From: Pseudomonas lurida
GTDB taxonomy: Bacteria; Pseudomonadota; Gammaproteobacteria; Pseudomonadales; Pseudomonadaceae
Assembly (NCBI RefSeq): GCF_013522705.1
Contig: NZ_JAAMRE010000010.1
Location: forward strand, 62,001-126,000
DNA length: 64,000 nucleotides
Reading direction: 5' to 3'
This document shows positions 35,077-43,556 of the stretch, in pieces. The position numbers and the translations under genes are program-made. Positions within the stretch are counted from its first letter, which is position 1, and each line of letters begins with the position of its first letter. The notes under the pieces are model-generated. The model was not told where the DNA came from, did not search any database, and saw nothing but the letters and a program-made list of their open reading frames with translations.

Positions 35077-35826
35077 ATGACCGACGCCATCCTCCAGCAC
35101 CGCGAAGCCAGGGTGCTGACCCTGCAACTCAATCGCCCGGACAAGAAGAACGCGTTGACGCGCGCCATGTACAGCCACTTGGCCCAGGCGTTGGAGCAGG
35201 CCGATGCGGACCCAAACATCCATGCGGTGCTGATCCAGGGCAGCAGCGAGTGTTTTACCGCCGGCAACGACATCGGCGACTTTCTCCAACAGCCACCCAG
35301 TGACCTCGACAGTCCGCCGTTTCACTTTATGAAAAGCCTGCTCAACTGCCGCAAACCGGTGATCGCCGCCGTGGCCGGCGTGGCAGTGGGCATCGGTACA
35401 ACCCTGCTGTTGCACTGCGATCTGGTGTACGTCAGTCGTGATGCGCGACTGCGCATGCCATTTGTCAATCTTGGGTTGTGCCCGGAGTTCGGCTCCAGCC
35501 TGATCCTGCCACGTTTGCTGGGGCACGCCAAAGCCGCCGAATTACTGCTGTTGGGCGAAGGGTTTACCGGCGAACAGGCGGCTGCATGGGGCATCGCTAC
35601 TGAAGCGTTGGGCAGTGGTGAGGCGACGTTGGCCAAAGCCAGGCAAGTCGCTGAGCGTTTTGACGCGTTGGCGCCGGGTGCGGTGCAGGTCACCAAGCAA
35701 CTGATGAAGAGCGTGGATCGCGAGCAGTTGCGCCAGGTAATAGAGGAGGAGGGCGCGCTGTTTACCCAGCGGCTGAGGTCGCCGGAGGCAATCGCCGCAT
35801 TGTCGGCGTTCATTGCTCGGCGCTGA
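35077..35826 (+). CDS. enoyl-CoA hydratase/isomerase family protein
   Basis: A 249-residue crotonase-fold protein. It has the N-terminal LTLQLNRPDKKNALT pattern (about residues 14-28), oxyanion-hole segments ECFTAGNDIGDF (about 57-68) and AAVAGVAVGIGTTLLLHCDLVY (about 97-118, quoted in part: GVAVGIGTTLL), and the catalytic-site block FVNLGLCPEFGSS with a Glu at about 136. It acts on CoA thioesters in the cytoplasm; the exact substrate is unknown. It follows the ferredoxin-type reductase by 30 bases, a pair kept in P. aeruginosa too, so a joint catabolic role is likely but undefined. A strong terminator lies 32 bases after the stop. Confidence 0.88.
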   Translation: MTDAILQHREARVLTLQLNRPDKKNALTRAMYSHLAQALEQADADPNIHAVLIQGSSECFTAGNDIGDFLQQPPSDLDSPPFHFMKSLLNCRKPVIAAVAGVAVGIGTTLLLHCDLVYVSRDARLRMPFVNLGLCPEFGSSLILPRLLGHAKAAELLLLGEGFTGEQAAAWGIATEALGSGEATLAKARQVAERFDALAPGAVQVTKQLMKSVDREQLRQVIEEEGALFTQRLRSPEAIAALSAFIARR

Positions 35827-35857
35827 AAGCGAGCAAGGCCCATTCCCCCACGGAAAG

Positions 35858-35896
35858 CAAAAAGCCCTGTCACTTGCATGACAGGGCTTTTGTTTC
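35858..35896. terminator. bidirectional terminator between enoyl-CoA hydratase and pykA
   Basis: A 14-base perfect stem, CAAAAGCCCTGTCA with TGACAGGGCTTTTG (35879-35892), has a six-base loop. A-rich and T-rich flanks serve the two convergent genes. Confidence 0.9.
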
Positions 35897-35909
35897 AGCA
35901 ATCGATCAC

Positions 35910-37361
35910 TCAGACCATTGGGTCGCCAACGTGCAGGATCTTCATGCCGTTGGTGCCACCGATGGTGTGGTAGCTGTCGCCCTTGGTCAGGATGACCCAG
36001 TCGCCTTTCTCCACGACGCCGCGCTTGAGCAGTTCGTCGATGGCCGCCTGGCTGACCTCATGGGGCGGCAACGACGCCGGGTCGAACGGTACGGTGTAGA
36101 CGCCACGGAACATGGCGGCGCGAGCCTGGGTTTCGCGGTGCGGGGAGAACGCGTAGATCGGCACCGACGAACGGATACGCGACATGATCAACGGCGTGTA
36201 GCCACTTTCGGTCAGGGCGATGATCGCTTTCACGCCCGGGAAGTGGTTGGCGGTGTACATCGCGGCCAGGGCGATGCTCTGGTCGCAGCTTTCGAACACT
36301 TTGCCGATGCGGTGACTGGAGGTCTTGCTGGTCGGGTGCTTTTCGGCACCGACACAGATACGCGCCATGGCCTGTACGGCTTCCAGCGGGTAAGGGCCGG
36401 CGGCGCTTTCAGCCGACAGCATTACGGCGTCGGTGTAGTCCAATACGGCGTTGGCCACGTCGGACACTTCGGCGCGGGTCGGCATCGGGTTCTGAATCAT
36501 CGACTCCATCATCTGGGTTGCGACGATCACGGCTTTGTTGTGGCGGCGCGCGTGCAGGATGATTTTCTTCTGGATGCCGATCAGTTCGGCATCGCCGATT
36601 TCAACGCCCAGGTCGCCACGGGCAACCATGACCGCATCGGAAGCCTTGATCAGGCCATCGAGGGTTTCGTCGTCGGCCACGGCCTCGGCGCGCTCGATCT
36701 TCGCCACCAGCCAGGCGGTGCCGCCGGCCTCGTCGCGCAGCTTACGGGCGTATTCCATATCGGCGGCGTCGCGCGGGAAGGACACCGCGAGGTAGTCCAC
36801 TTCCATTTCGGCGGCGAGCTTGATGTCAGCCTTGTCTTTTTCAGTCAGGGCCGGTGCTGTCAGGCCACCGCCACGGCGGTTGATGCCTTTGTGGTCGGAC
36901 AGCGGGCCGCCGATGGTCACGGTGCAGATCAGCTCGGTGCCGGTGGCGGTGTCGACGCGCATGACCACACGGCCGTCGTCCAGTAGCAGTTCATCGCCGA
37001 CGCCGCAGTCCTTGACCAGGTCCGGGTAGTCGATACCTACCACTTGCTGGTTGCCTTCAGTCAGCGGGTGGCTGGTGGAGAACGTAAACGTGTCGCCGAT
37101 TTTCAGCTCGATCCGCTTGTTGGCGAATTTGGCGATGCGGATTTTCGGGCCTTGCAGGTCACCCAGCAATGCCACGAAGCGACCGTGCTTGGCAGCCAGG
37201 TCACGCACCAGCTTGGCGCGAGCCTTGTGCTCGTCGGGGGTGCCGTGGGAGAAGTTCAGACGGGCGACGTCCAAACCAGCCAGAATCAGCTGTTCGAGGA
37301 CTTCCGGCGAATTGCTGGCCGGGCCAAGGGTGGCGACGATTTTGGTACGACGGACGGACAT
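35910..37361 (-). CDS. pykA: pyruvate kinase
   Basis: A 483-residue enzyme that forms pyruvate and ATP from phosphoenolpyruvate and ADP. N-terminal RRTKIVATLGPAS, the ARLNFSHG motif (about residues 33-40), the catalytic Lys region AKIERAEAV (about 216-224), VMVARGDLGVEI and MLSAESAAG are intact. The C-terminal allosteric domain is present (HRETQARAAMFRGVYTVP). The length fits PykA-type, not the shorter catalytic forms. It is a single gene convergent with the enoyl-CoA hydratase. No HexR operator is seen in the 175 bases upstream. Confidence 0.96.
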   Translation of the reverse strand: MSVRRTKIVATLGPASNSPEVLEQLILAGLDVARLNFSHGTPDEHKARAKLVRDLAAKHGRFVALLGDLQGPKIRIAKFANKRIELKIGDTFTFSTSHPLTEGNQQVVGIDYPDLVKDCGVGDELLLDDGRVVMRVDTATGTELICTVTIGGPLSDHKGINRRGGGLTAPALTEKDKADIKLAAEMEVDYLAVSFPRDAADMEYARKLRDEAGGTAWLVAKIERAEAVADDETLDGLIKASDAVMVARGDLGVEIGDAELIGIQKKIILHARRHNKAVIVATQMMESMIQNPMPTRAEVSDVANAVLDYTDAVMLSAESAAGPYPLEAVQAMARICVGAEKHPTSKTSSHRIGKVFESCDQSIALAAMYTANHFPGVKAIIALTESGYTPLIMSRIRSSVPIYAFSPHRETQARAAMFRGVYTVPFDPASLPPHEVSQAAIDELLKRGVVEKGDWVILTKGDSYHTIGGTNGMKILHVGDPMV

Positions 37362-37536
37362 GCACAGACTCCTGAGTTCAAGCGCTGAGGAAGGCTACTA
37401 TGCTCTTTCGTTGTAGTCATTGTTCGTTTGCACTACTTATCGACGATTCAGTTGTTTTGGCCGCAGCCGAAAAGACGAACAGCCTTGAAGATTTTCGACG
37501 AGGGGTCGATACACTGCACAAGACAGGAGAACCCTC

Positions 37537-37908
37537 ATGCGAATTTTGCTCGTTGCCGCCCTGGCCGTCAGTGTTGTCGGCTGCACCCGCTGGTCGATGG
37601 ACCACCATTTGAACAACGCCTACCGCGCCTACGGCGTGGGTGATTGCCAGCGCGTTACCCTGGAGTTGTCCCAAGTGGACCGCGAGAGCCGCAGCCGTCG
37701 CTATGTGCAACCCGAGGTCTCTATGCTGCGCGGGCAGTGCCTGGAACGGCAGAAACTGTTTGTCGACGCGGTGCAAACCTATCAGTTCATCATTACCCAA
37801 TACCCGTCGAGCGAATACGCCTACCGTGCCCGCGCGCGCCTGGACACGCTGCAGCAACTGGGTCACTACCGCGACGCCGCTGCCCAGCCGCGTCCCGCGT
37901 CACTGTGA
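37537..37908 (+). CDS. small TPR-like outer-membrane lipoprotein
   Basis: A 123-residue lipoprotein with the lipobox VVGC (Cys16). After it are two to three helix pairs with a tetratricopeptide character: HHLNNAYRAYGVGDCQRVTLELSQV, then ERQKLFVDAVQTYQFIITQYPSSEYAYRARARL (both quoted in part). The second ends like a YbgF/BamD-type repeat. AGGAGA is eight bases before the ATG. It is a single gene, divergent from pykA. A scaffold role in the periplasm is likely; no partner can be named. Confidence 0.8.
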   Translation: MRILLVAALAVSVVGCTRWSMDHHLNNAYRAYGVGDCQRVTLELSQVDRESRSRRYVQPEVSMLRGQCLERQKLFVDAVQTYQFIITQYPSSEYAYRARARLDTLQQLGHYRDAAAQPRPASL

Positions 37909-38131
37909 AAATATTTGCCATTTCATAACTGGCCCGTTGCCAGTCTTGGGCTATTCTTTGAATGTTCGTTTGTATAAGTTTCTATTCAATCGAATGCGAG
38001 GCCCGGGCTCGGCGGCGGTCTAGTGACATTCCAGGAGGTTGTCATTCCGAGGCCCAGGGAGAGCGAGCGCTATTGCTCGTTCCGAATCACTGGCACGGCC
38101 TGAGTCATGGCCACTGGATGGCGATTTCACC

Positions 38132-38491
38132 ATGTTTACTGACCGGCGGATCGAGCGGCATCAATTACCAAGTTTCCTGCAAGTGTTTAACCGTCTGACC
38201 GATAAACCCATCGGGTTTTTGGGCAATGCTTCGGAAGACGGACTGATGTTAATCAGCCTGTTGCCAATGATGGTTGACGCGAATTTCGAGTTGCGCGTAA
38301 AGATCCCCAGCGCTGATGGGGATTTTCATGCCATTGACCTGACGGCGACTTGTCTGTGGAGTCATGAAGACATCAACCCGCAGCATTACGATTCCGGGTT
38401 CCGAGTGATTTCAGCGTCGGAGGAATATGCGCAGTTGATCAGCGTTTTGGTGCATTACTTCAGCTTTGATCCCCTGCAGGCATCGGTCTAA
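38132..38491 (+). CDS. stand-alone PilZ-domain protein
   Basis: A 119-residue single-domain protein. The c-di-GMP-binding motifs are present: R5-x3-R9 (RRIER) before the first strand, then N-x-S-x-x-G as NASEDG (residues 32-37). The body follows the PilZ beta-barrel pattern, and the ending VLVHYFSF is typical of short pseudomonad PilZ proteins. It should report c-di-GMP to an unknown target in the cytoplasm. The ATG at 38132 is supported by the position of the RxxxR motif; GGATGG lies ten bases before it. The preceding 222 bases hold no other gene. A terminator follows. Confidence 0.85.
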   Translation: MFTDRRIERHQLPSFLQVFNRLTDKPIGFLGNASEDGLMLISLLPMMVDANFELRVKIPSADGDFHAIDLTATCLWSHEDINPQHYDSGFRVISASEEYAQLISVLVHYFSFDPLQASV

Positions 38492-38505
38492 GCCTGCAGG
38501 TCACC

Positions 38506-38544
38506 CCACGGCAGGAGCATTGTTGCGCCTGCCGTGGTTGTTTC
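38506..38544 (+). terminator. terminator after the PilZ gene
   Basis: A perfect ten-base stem CCACGGCAGG (38506-38515) and CCTGCCGTGG (38528-38537) is followed by TTGTTTCT. It lies between the convergent PilZ and DUF58 genes. Confidence 0.8.
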
Positions 38545-38550
38545 TGGCGC

Positions 38551-39882
38551 TCAAAAGACGCCGGCTTTTTTCCACCCCAGATAGCGTGTCACCAACGCCG
38601 CGCCCATTTGCGAAGGCAGGGTATCCAATACTGACAGACCATGAGCGTTCAGGCGGTCATGCAATTCGTCGCGGGTATTGAGGTAATCAACCGTGCCACT
38701 GTAGGCCAGGGCTTCCTGCAGGGTTTGCACGGGAGATTGGCGCAGTTGATCCAGTACCTCCTCGCGCAGGCTGGCCACCAGTACCCTGTGCTGGCGGTTG
38801 ATACGCTTGACCGCAGCCAACAGCGCCTCGTCGTCTTCGTCACGCAGGTTGGTCACTACAATCACCAATGCCCGACGTTTTTGCCGCGCCAGCAATTGGC
38901 TGGCCGCGGCCTGGTAGTCGGCGGTTCGTCGAGTTGTGTCCAGGTCGTACACAGTGTTGAGCAACACATTCAACTGGCTGCTGCCCTTGACAGGCGCCAG
39001 GTAGCGCGGTTGCTCACCAGCGAAGGTGCACAACCCCACCGCATCACCCTGGCGCAATGCCACATAGCTGAGCAGCAGGCAGGCGTTGAGCGCGTGGTCG
39101 AAATGAGACAATTCATCATCCTGGCTGCGCATGCGTCGGCCGCAATCGAGCATGAACACGATCTGCTGGTCGCGCTCGTCCTGGTACTCCCGGGCGATAG
39201 GCGTGCGTTGCCGTGCAGTGGCTTTCCAGTCGATCTGCCGCAGGCTGTCGCCGTCGCGAAATTCACGCAACTGATGAAACTCCAGCCCCAAGCCTCGTCG
39301 CTGACGTTGGCGAACCCCCAGTTGGCTCAGCCAGTTATCCACACCCAGCAACTGAGCCCCGTACAGACGAGCGAAGTCCGGATAGACGCGGGTGGCATCC
39401 CGCGGTTCGACAAAACGCCTTGCCGACCACAGTCCCAACGGGCTGGGCAGGTGAATTTCGCAGCGGCTGAAATCGAAATGCCCGCGGCGCAATGGGCGCA
39501 GGCGATACCCCAGCTCACTGCGCGCCCCGGGGCGCAGCTCGACGGTCTGAGGCATATTGTCCGCGCTCAGGCCATCGGGAACGTGATCGAATACCTGCAC
39601 CGTCAACGGTTGTGGAAAATCGTGCTCCAGGGTGAGGCGTACTTCGCCCCAGCGTCCCAGCGCCAGGCTGCCGGGCATCTGCCGCTGCACGCGGGGCGTA
39701 GGGCGGCGGCGCAGGCGCAGGGCATCCAGCAGCGCCAGCAGCATCAGTGCCAGGAGCAGGCCCCAGGCCACTGACTGTACGGCGTCGGGCACCTTGAACC
39801 GCAGCGCCGTGGCGGCGCCCAGCAGAATGCCGAGCCCCAGCAATACGCCCAGCCAAGTTAACAGCAGACGGGTCGGTTTCAT
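38551..39882 (-). CDS. DUF58 membrane protein with degenerate von Willebrand A-like domain
   Basis: A 443-residue protein and the last gene of the six-gene operon. Two hydrophobic segments stand at the N-terminus (about residues 7-25 and 38-54), then a beta-rich domain (about 60-190), the DUF58 signature REFRDGDSLRQIDWKATAR (207-225) and a vWA-like fold. Its metal-site strand reads FMLDCGRRM (244-251): the first Asp of DxSxS is kept but both serines are changed, so the metal site looks incomplete. DUF58 proteins are regular partners of MoxR ATPases. It starts seven bases after the MoxR stop. Confidence 0.9.
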   Translation of the reverse strand: MKPTRLLLTWLGVLLGLGILLGAATALRFKVPDAVQSVAWGLLLALMLLALLDALRLRRRPTPRVQRQMPGSLALGRWGEVRLTLEHDFPQPLTVQVFDHVPDGLSADNMPQTVELRPGARSELGYRLRPLRRGHFDFSRCEIHLPSPLGLWSARRFVEPRDATRVYPDFARLYGAQLLGVDNWLSQLGVRQRQRRGLGLEFHQLREFRDGDSLRQIDWKATARQRTPIAREYQDERDQQIVFMLDCGRRMRSQDDELSHFDHALNACLLLSYVALRQGDAVGLCTFAGEQPRYLAPVKGSSQLNVLLNTVYDLDTTRRTADYQAAASQLLARQKRRALVIVVTNLRDEDDEALLAAVKRINRQHRVLVASLREEVLDQLRQSPVQTLQEALAYSGTVDYLNTRDELHDRLNAHGLSVLDTLPSQMGAALVTRYLGWKKAGVF

Positions 39883-39889
39883 GGGCGAT

Positions 39890-40885
39890 TCATTGCCGCG
39901 GAGCCGAGATCTGGTCGAGCATCTGCTTGAGTACCTGGTCGACCTCCAGCCCATCGATGTCCAGCTCTGGGGCGATTCGTACACGGTGGCGAAGGACCGC
40001 CAGGGCACACCCCTTGATGTCATCCGGGGTGACGAACGCACCTGCGCGCAACAAGGCGCGGGCGCGGGCGCCCCGTACCAGTGCGATGGACGCGCGTGGG
40101 CCGGCACCGATGGCCAATCCTGGCCAGCTGCGAGTGGCACGCGCCAGGCGCACGGCGTAGTCGAGCACTTGCTCGTCCAGGGGCAGTTCGCTGGCGATCT
40201 GTTGCAGTTGCAGCACATCCTCGGCCTGCAGCACGGTGCGCAGTGGTTGCACATCCAGCATGTCGGCGCGTGACGAGCGAGTGACTTCGCGCACCATTTC
40301 CAGTTCCTGCCGGGCGTCGGGGTAGTCCATGCGCACCTTGAGCATGAAGCGGTCCAGTTCGGCTTCCGGCAGCGGGTAGGTGCCTTCCTGTTCGATAGGG
40401 TTCTGGGTGGCCAGTACCATGAACGGCTGGCCGATGGGCAGCGCTTCGCCTTCAAGTGTCACTTGTCGCTCCTGCATGGCTTCGAGCAGGGCCGCCTGGG
40501 TCTTGGCCGGGGCGCGGTTGATTTCGTCAGCCAGTAACAGATGGGTGAAGACCGGGCCCTTGCGCAGCTTGAACTGTTCGGTATGCAGGTCATACACGGC
40601 GTGACCGGTGACGTCGCTGGGCATCAGATCCGGGGTGAACTGGATGCGTGCGAAATCGCCGTCGAAGCAGCGCGCCAATGCCCGCACCAGCAAGGTCTTG
40701 CCCAGGCCGGGCACGCCTTCGAGCAAGACGTGGCCACCGGCGATCAGGGCGGTGAGGACATCATCAATGACCTGATCCTGCCCAATGACGGCCTTGCGCA
40801 GTTCAGCGCGCAAGGCTTGGGCCTGCTGGCTGGCGCGTTGCAGGGTTTCGCCGGTCAGGGCAGTGGCGCTTTGAAATTCGCTCAT
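39890..40885 (-). CDS. MoxR-family AAA+ ATPase
   Basis: A 331-residue cytoplasmic ATPase. Walker A is GVPGLGKT (residues 57-64), Walker B LLLADE (116-121), and sensor 1 lies in VLATQNPIEQEGTYPLPEAE (quoted in full, 20 residues). The Arg-finger region and lid are normal for the MoxR Proper subfamily. MoxR proteins act as chaperone-like machines that load metals or remodel complexes with vWA partners. The start overlaps the DUF4350 stop by ATGA. It probably works on the membrane proteins of this operon through the DUF58 partner; no substrate is known. Confidence 0.93.
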   Translation of the reverse strand: MSEFQSATALTGETLQRASQQAQALRAELRKAVIGQDQVIDDVLTALIAGGHVLLEGVPGLGKTLLVRALARCFDGDFARIQFTPDLMPSDVTGHAVYDLHTEQFKLRKGPVFTHLLLADEINRAPAKTQAALLEAMQERQVTLEGEALPIGQPFMVLATQNPIEQEGTYPLPEAELDRFMLKVRMDYPDARQELEMVREVTRSSRADMLDVQPLRTVLQAEDVLQLQQIASELPLDEQVLDYAVRLARATRSWPGLAIGAGPRASIALVRGARARALLRAGAFVTPDDIKGCALAVLRHRVRIAPELDIDGLEVDQVLKQMLDQISAPRQ

Positions 40886-42039
40886 AGTGCATTCCTGAGG
40901 GTTTGCAGGCATGCCACCTGCCGGCTGAAGTCGGCGCTGGATAGCCGTTTCTGCGGGAGTGGGCCGAGGGCCTGGCTGATGACGTGAGAGGGTTGATGCG
41001 TCAGATGCTCGAGCACCTGCCATTGTTCTGCTGTGTCGAGGTGTTCGAAACCGGGATGGCGACGCCTGGCGGCGCGCAGGATATCGCGCTGCAGCGCGTG
41101 CAGCAGCGTGCCCTGGCCGCTGCGGCGCAGCAGGAAGTCTGCGCTGGCTTTCAAGTGTTCCTGCAGTTGCCGTCGAGCCTTGGGCGCAGGTGCCTGGATC
41201 GGGCCCTGGCGCATGCCGGCATGCCACAGTGCCAGCGCGATCAGGGCGATAAGCGCGACTATCGCCTGGGGAAAATAGCGCAACAGCAGGCTGAACAGAT
41301 CATCCACGTCACTGCTGAACAACAGCGTCACGCCGGTACCCTGGGTCAGGTACCACAGCAGCCAGGCATTGTCGTGCTTGCCGATATCGCGGTTCTTCCA
41401 CAGCTCGCTGTCGGTTATCACCGTCACTCGGCCTTGCCCGAGGTTGAGTTGCATCAGGTGACTTGACCTGGCGCTGTTGGCCGAGAATTGCGCCAGGTGC
41501 TGCGGGTCGGTGAGGTTGAAGTCGGCGTCGAAGCTGAAATAGGCCGGAGCGGTTTCATTGTCGACATACAGCCTGGTCAGGTCCGGTGTTTTCTTCTTGC
41601 GGGCGGGCGCGGGCTCTGCGGATTCGTCGCTCAACGCTTGGTGGATTGCCAGGCGGTCGAGTAACAGGTCGCCACTTTTACCGGCCTCTTCATCCCATAG
41701 CGCCTCCGCCACCACCAGCAGATGGCCGCCGGACTTGGCCCAGTCCAGCAGTTGCGCCACCTGGCGTGGCGACATGTTGCTACGTTCATTGAACAGCAGC
41801 AGGCTAGTGCCCTGGGGTGGCAACGTGGCCACGCGGTCGAGGCTGAAGGCGTGCTCCACCGCCAGGCCTTGCAGGCGCAGAAACTGCTCGGCCGCCAGAT
41901 AAGGGTTGGCCTGGGCCTCGGGGGAGGGCCCATGGTCTACCACTTCTTCGTAAGGGATTGCTTTGCTCCAGACGAAGAATCCACACGCTGTGAGCAAAGA
42001 CACCAGTAATAGCCCAGCCCATGCCAAGGGTCGGTTCAT
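40882..42039 (-). CDS. DUF4350 membrane protein
   Basis: A 385-residue protein. One membrane segment lies near the N-terminus (about residues 6-24; a Cys at 19 in LTAC could also be a lipobox). A central domain of the DUF4350 type follows (NPYLAAEQFLRLQGLAVEH and LLLFNERSN..SPRQVAQLLDWAKSGGHLLVVAE), resembling a GATase-like or vWA-like alpha/beta fold. A second membrane helix is at about 262-280 (QAIVALIALIALALW), with a helical cytoplasmic tail after it. It overlaps both neighbours by four bases, so its stoichiometry with MoxR and DUF4129 is fixed by coupling. Function is unknown outside this conserved neighbourhood. Confidence 0.85.
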   Translation of the reverse strand: MNRPLAWAGLLLVSLLTACGFFVWSKAIPYEEVVDHGPSPEAQANPYLAAEQFLRLQGLAVEHAFSLDRVATLPPQGTSLLLFNERSNMSPRQVAQLLDWAKSGGHLLVVAEALWDEEAGKSGDLLLDRLAIHQALSDESAEPAPARKKKTPDLTRLYVDNETAPAYFSFDADFNLTDPQHLAQFSANSARSSHLMQLNLGQGRVTVITDSELWKNRDIGKHDNAWLLWYLTQGTGVTLLFSSDVDDLFSLLLRYFPQAIVALIALIALALWHAGMRQGPIQAPAPKARRQLQEHLKASADFLLRRSGQGTLLHALQRDILRAARRRHPGFEHLDTAEQWQVLEHLTHQPSHVISQALGPLPQKRLSSADFSRQVACLQTLRNAL

Positions 42040-43556
42040 GGGGCGCTCCCTGAGCTGAACAGGGCACGCCAGTCGCCACATAATTTCTGCTGGGCCGAGG
42101 CTGGCGGAAGGGTGTGGCCGTAGGCAAGATTTTGCCAATGCCGGGTCAGTTCATCACTGAAGGCCAGCAGTTGCGGTTGCGCCAGTTGATGAACGCGTTC
42201 AAGAACCTGACCTTCGGTATCGGCGCTTTTAAGCGGCAGATTGAAGTCATGCAGCAACCGGCTCAGCAGCCCTCGGTACAGCAGGCCAAGAGCTTCCCGG
42301 GGCTGGGTGGCCCAGAGCTGTTCGGCGGTGCTGGCAATATCTGCCGGCAAGGTCTGCGTGCCCAATTCCAGCCCGAACAATTGCGTGGGCGCCGGTTGGA
42401 TGGCCTTGGGGCGAGCGGGGGGACGCCGGCTGACAAAGGTGCGCAGCCAGTCCCGATAGCGCCATGCAAGCAGGGCCAGCCCGCCGATCAAAAGCCCCCA
42501 TAACAGGACTTCCAGGCCTTGGGCGATGTGCTTGAAGGTATTGCTGTTGAGGTTGTCCAACAGCGCCTGCAGCCACGCCGGCAGCTTGCTGTCGCCGCGA
42601 GCCTTGCTCTTTACAGCGGGTTTTTCCTCGCCAAATCGATAACGGGTAACGGTCTCCGGGTTTTTGAACGGAGGCTTGTCCAGCAGCGCTTTGATCGATT
42701 GGCTTGCGCCCTGCGTACTCAGCGGCTTGGGCTGATCGGCCATGGCGGGCCGATTGACGGGCAGCACAGTCAGCCCCACAACCAGTATCAACAGCGTCGC
42801 CACCGTACTCAGGCGTTGGCGCAGGCGGCGGAATACCAGTTCCAGGTCCCAGGCCTCCAGCACGGTACGACGATTGAGGTAAAGGCTGAAACCACAGGCC
42901 ACGTAGATGGGCTCCCAGAACATCAGGATCAGGGCATAAAACGCATTGCTCAGGTGCTCCAGCCACAGCCCTTCGGACTGGCTCGCCAGTACCAGGCGCT
43001 GCCAGTCCCACCCTTGCTCGACGTTCTGCGGAATAAAGAGATAGAACAGCGCCATGCAACCGAACCACAGCCCGATTTCCAGGTGTACTCCGACGGTCGT
43101 CAACCAGCGTGCGGCGCCCGCGTCGCGTTGTTGCAGCACGCCCAGGCGCTTTTGCCGCGCCTGCCCATCCAGGCCTTCCAACTGGCTCACCGGCATGACG
43201 AAGCTGCGGCTGAGGCTGAGCCGGCGCCAGGTCAGGCTTGCCAGCAGTTGACCCTTGAGCAGGCGCGGCCACTGGCGTACGGCTTGCTTGAGGCTGGGCA
43301 CCTCCCCGAACAGTGCCTTGGACAAGATATACAAAGGCAATCGATCAAAGGCAGGCTTTAACCACCAGAAGACGCATACGGCAACGGACGGATACTTCCA
43401 CAGCGCGGCACTGAGCAGGATGAACGCCGGCAGCGTGACCAGTGCCCAACTGAGGGTCAGCAGTCGGCGGTGTTCCCTGGCCATGAGTACGCCAAGGTCC
43501 ATGGCTTCCCAGGCCGTACGGGGGCGGATTGCCACGCTGGCATCACTCAGGCGCAT
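42036..43556 (-). CDS. DUF4129 multi-pass membrane protein
   Basis: A 506-residue membrane protein beginning MRLSDASVAI. It has about five hydrophobic segments (about residues 36-80 in two parts, 160-180, 205-230, 255-275), a linker with a low-complexity start, another helix (about 350-370) and a C-terminal cytoplasmic DUF4129 domain (about 395-500; AEQLWATQPREALGLLYRGLL and FSDELTRHWQNLAYG). In other bacteria DUF4129 is sometimes fused to transglutaminase-like or DUF4350 regions. It overlaps the SpoIIM gene by 14 bases and the DUF4350 gene by four. It is probably the integral core of the machine. Confidence 0.85.
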   Translation of the reverse strand: MRLSDASVAIRPRTAWEAMDLGVLMAREHRRLLTLSWALVTLPAFILLSAALWKYPSVAVCVFWWLKPAFDRLPLYILSKALFGEVPSLKQAVRQWPRLLKGQLLASLTWRRLSLSRSFVMPVSQLEGLDGQARQKRLGVLQQRDAGAARWLTTVGVHLEIGLWFGCMALFYLFIPQNVEQGWDWQRLVLASQSEGLWLEHLSNAFYALILMFWEPIYVACGFSLYLNRRTVLEAWDLELVFRRLRQRLSTVATLLILVVGLTVLPVNRPAMADQPKPLSTQGASQSIKALLDKPPFKNPETVTRYRFGEEKPAVKSKARGDSKLPAWLQALLDNLNSNTFKHIAQGLEVLLWGLLIGGLALLAWRYRDWLRTFVSRRPPARPKAIQPAPTQLFGLELGTQTLPADIASTAEQLWATQPREALGLLYRGLLSRLLHDFNLPLKSADTEGQVLERVHQLAQPQLLAFSDELTRHWQNLAYGHTLPPASAQQKLCGDWRALFSSGSAP

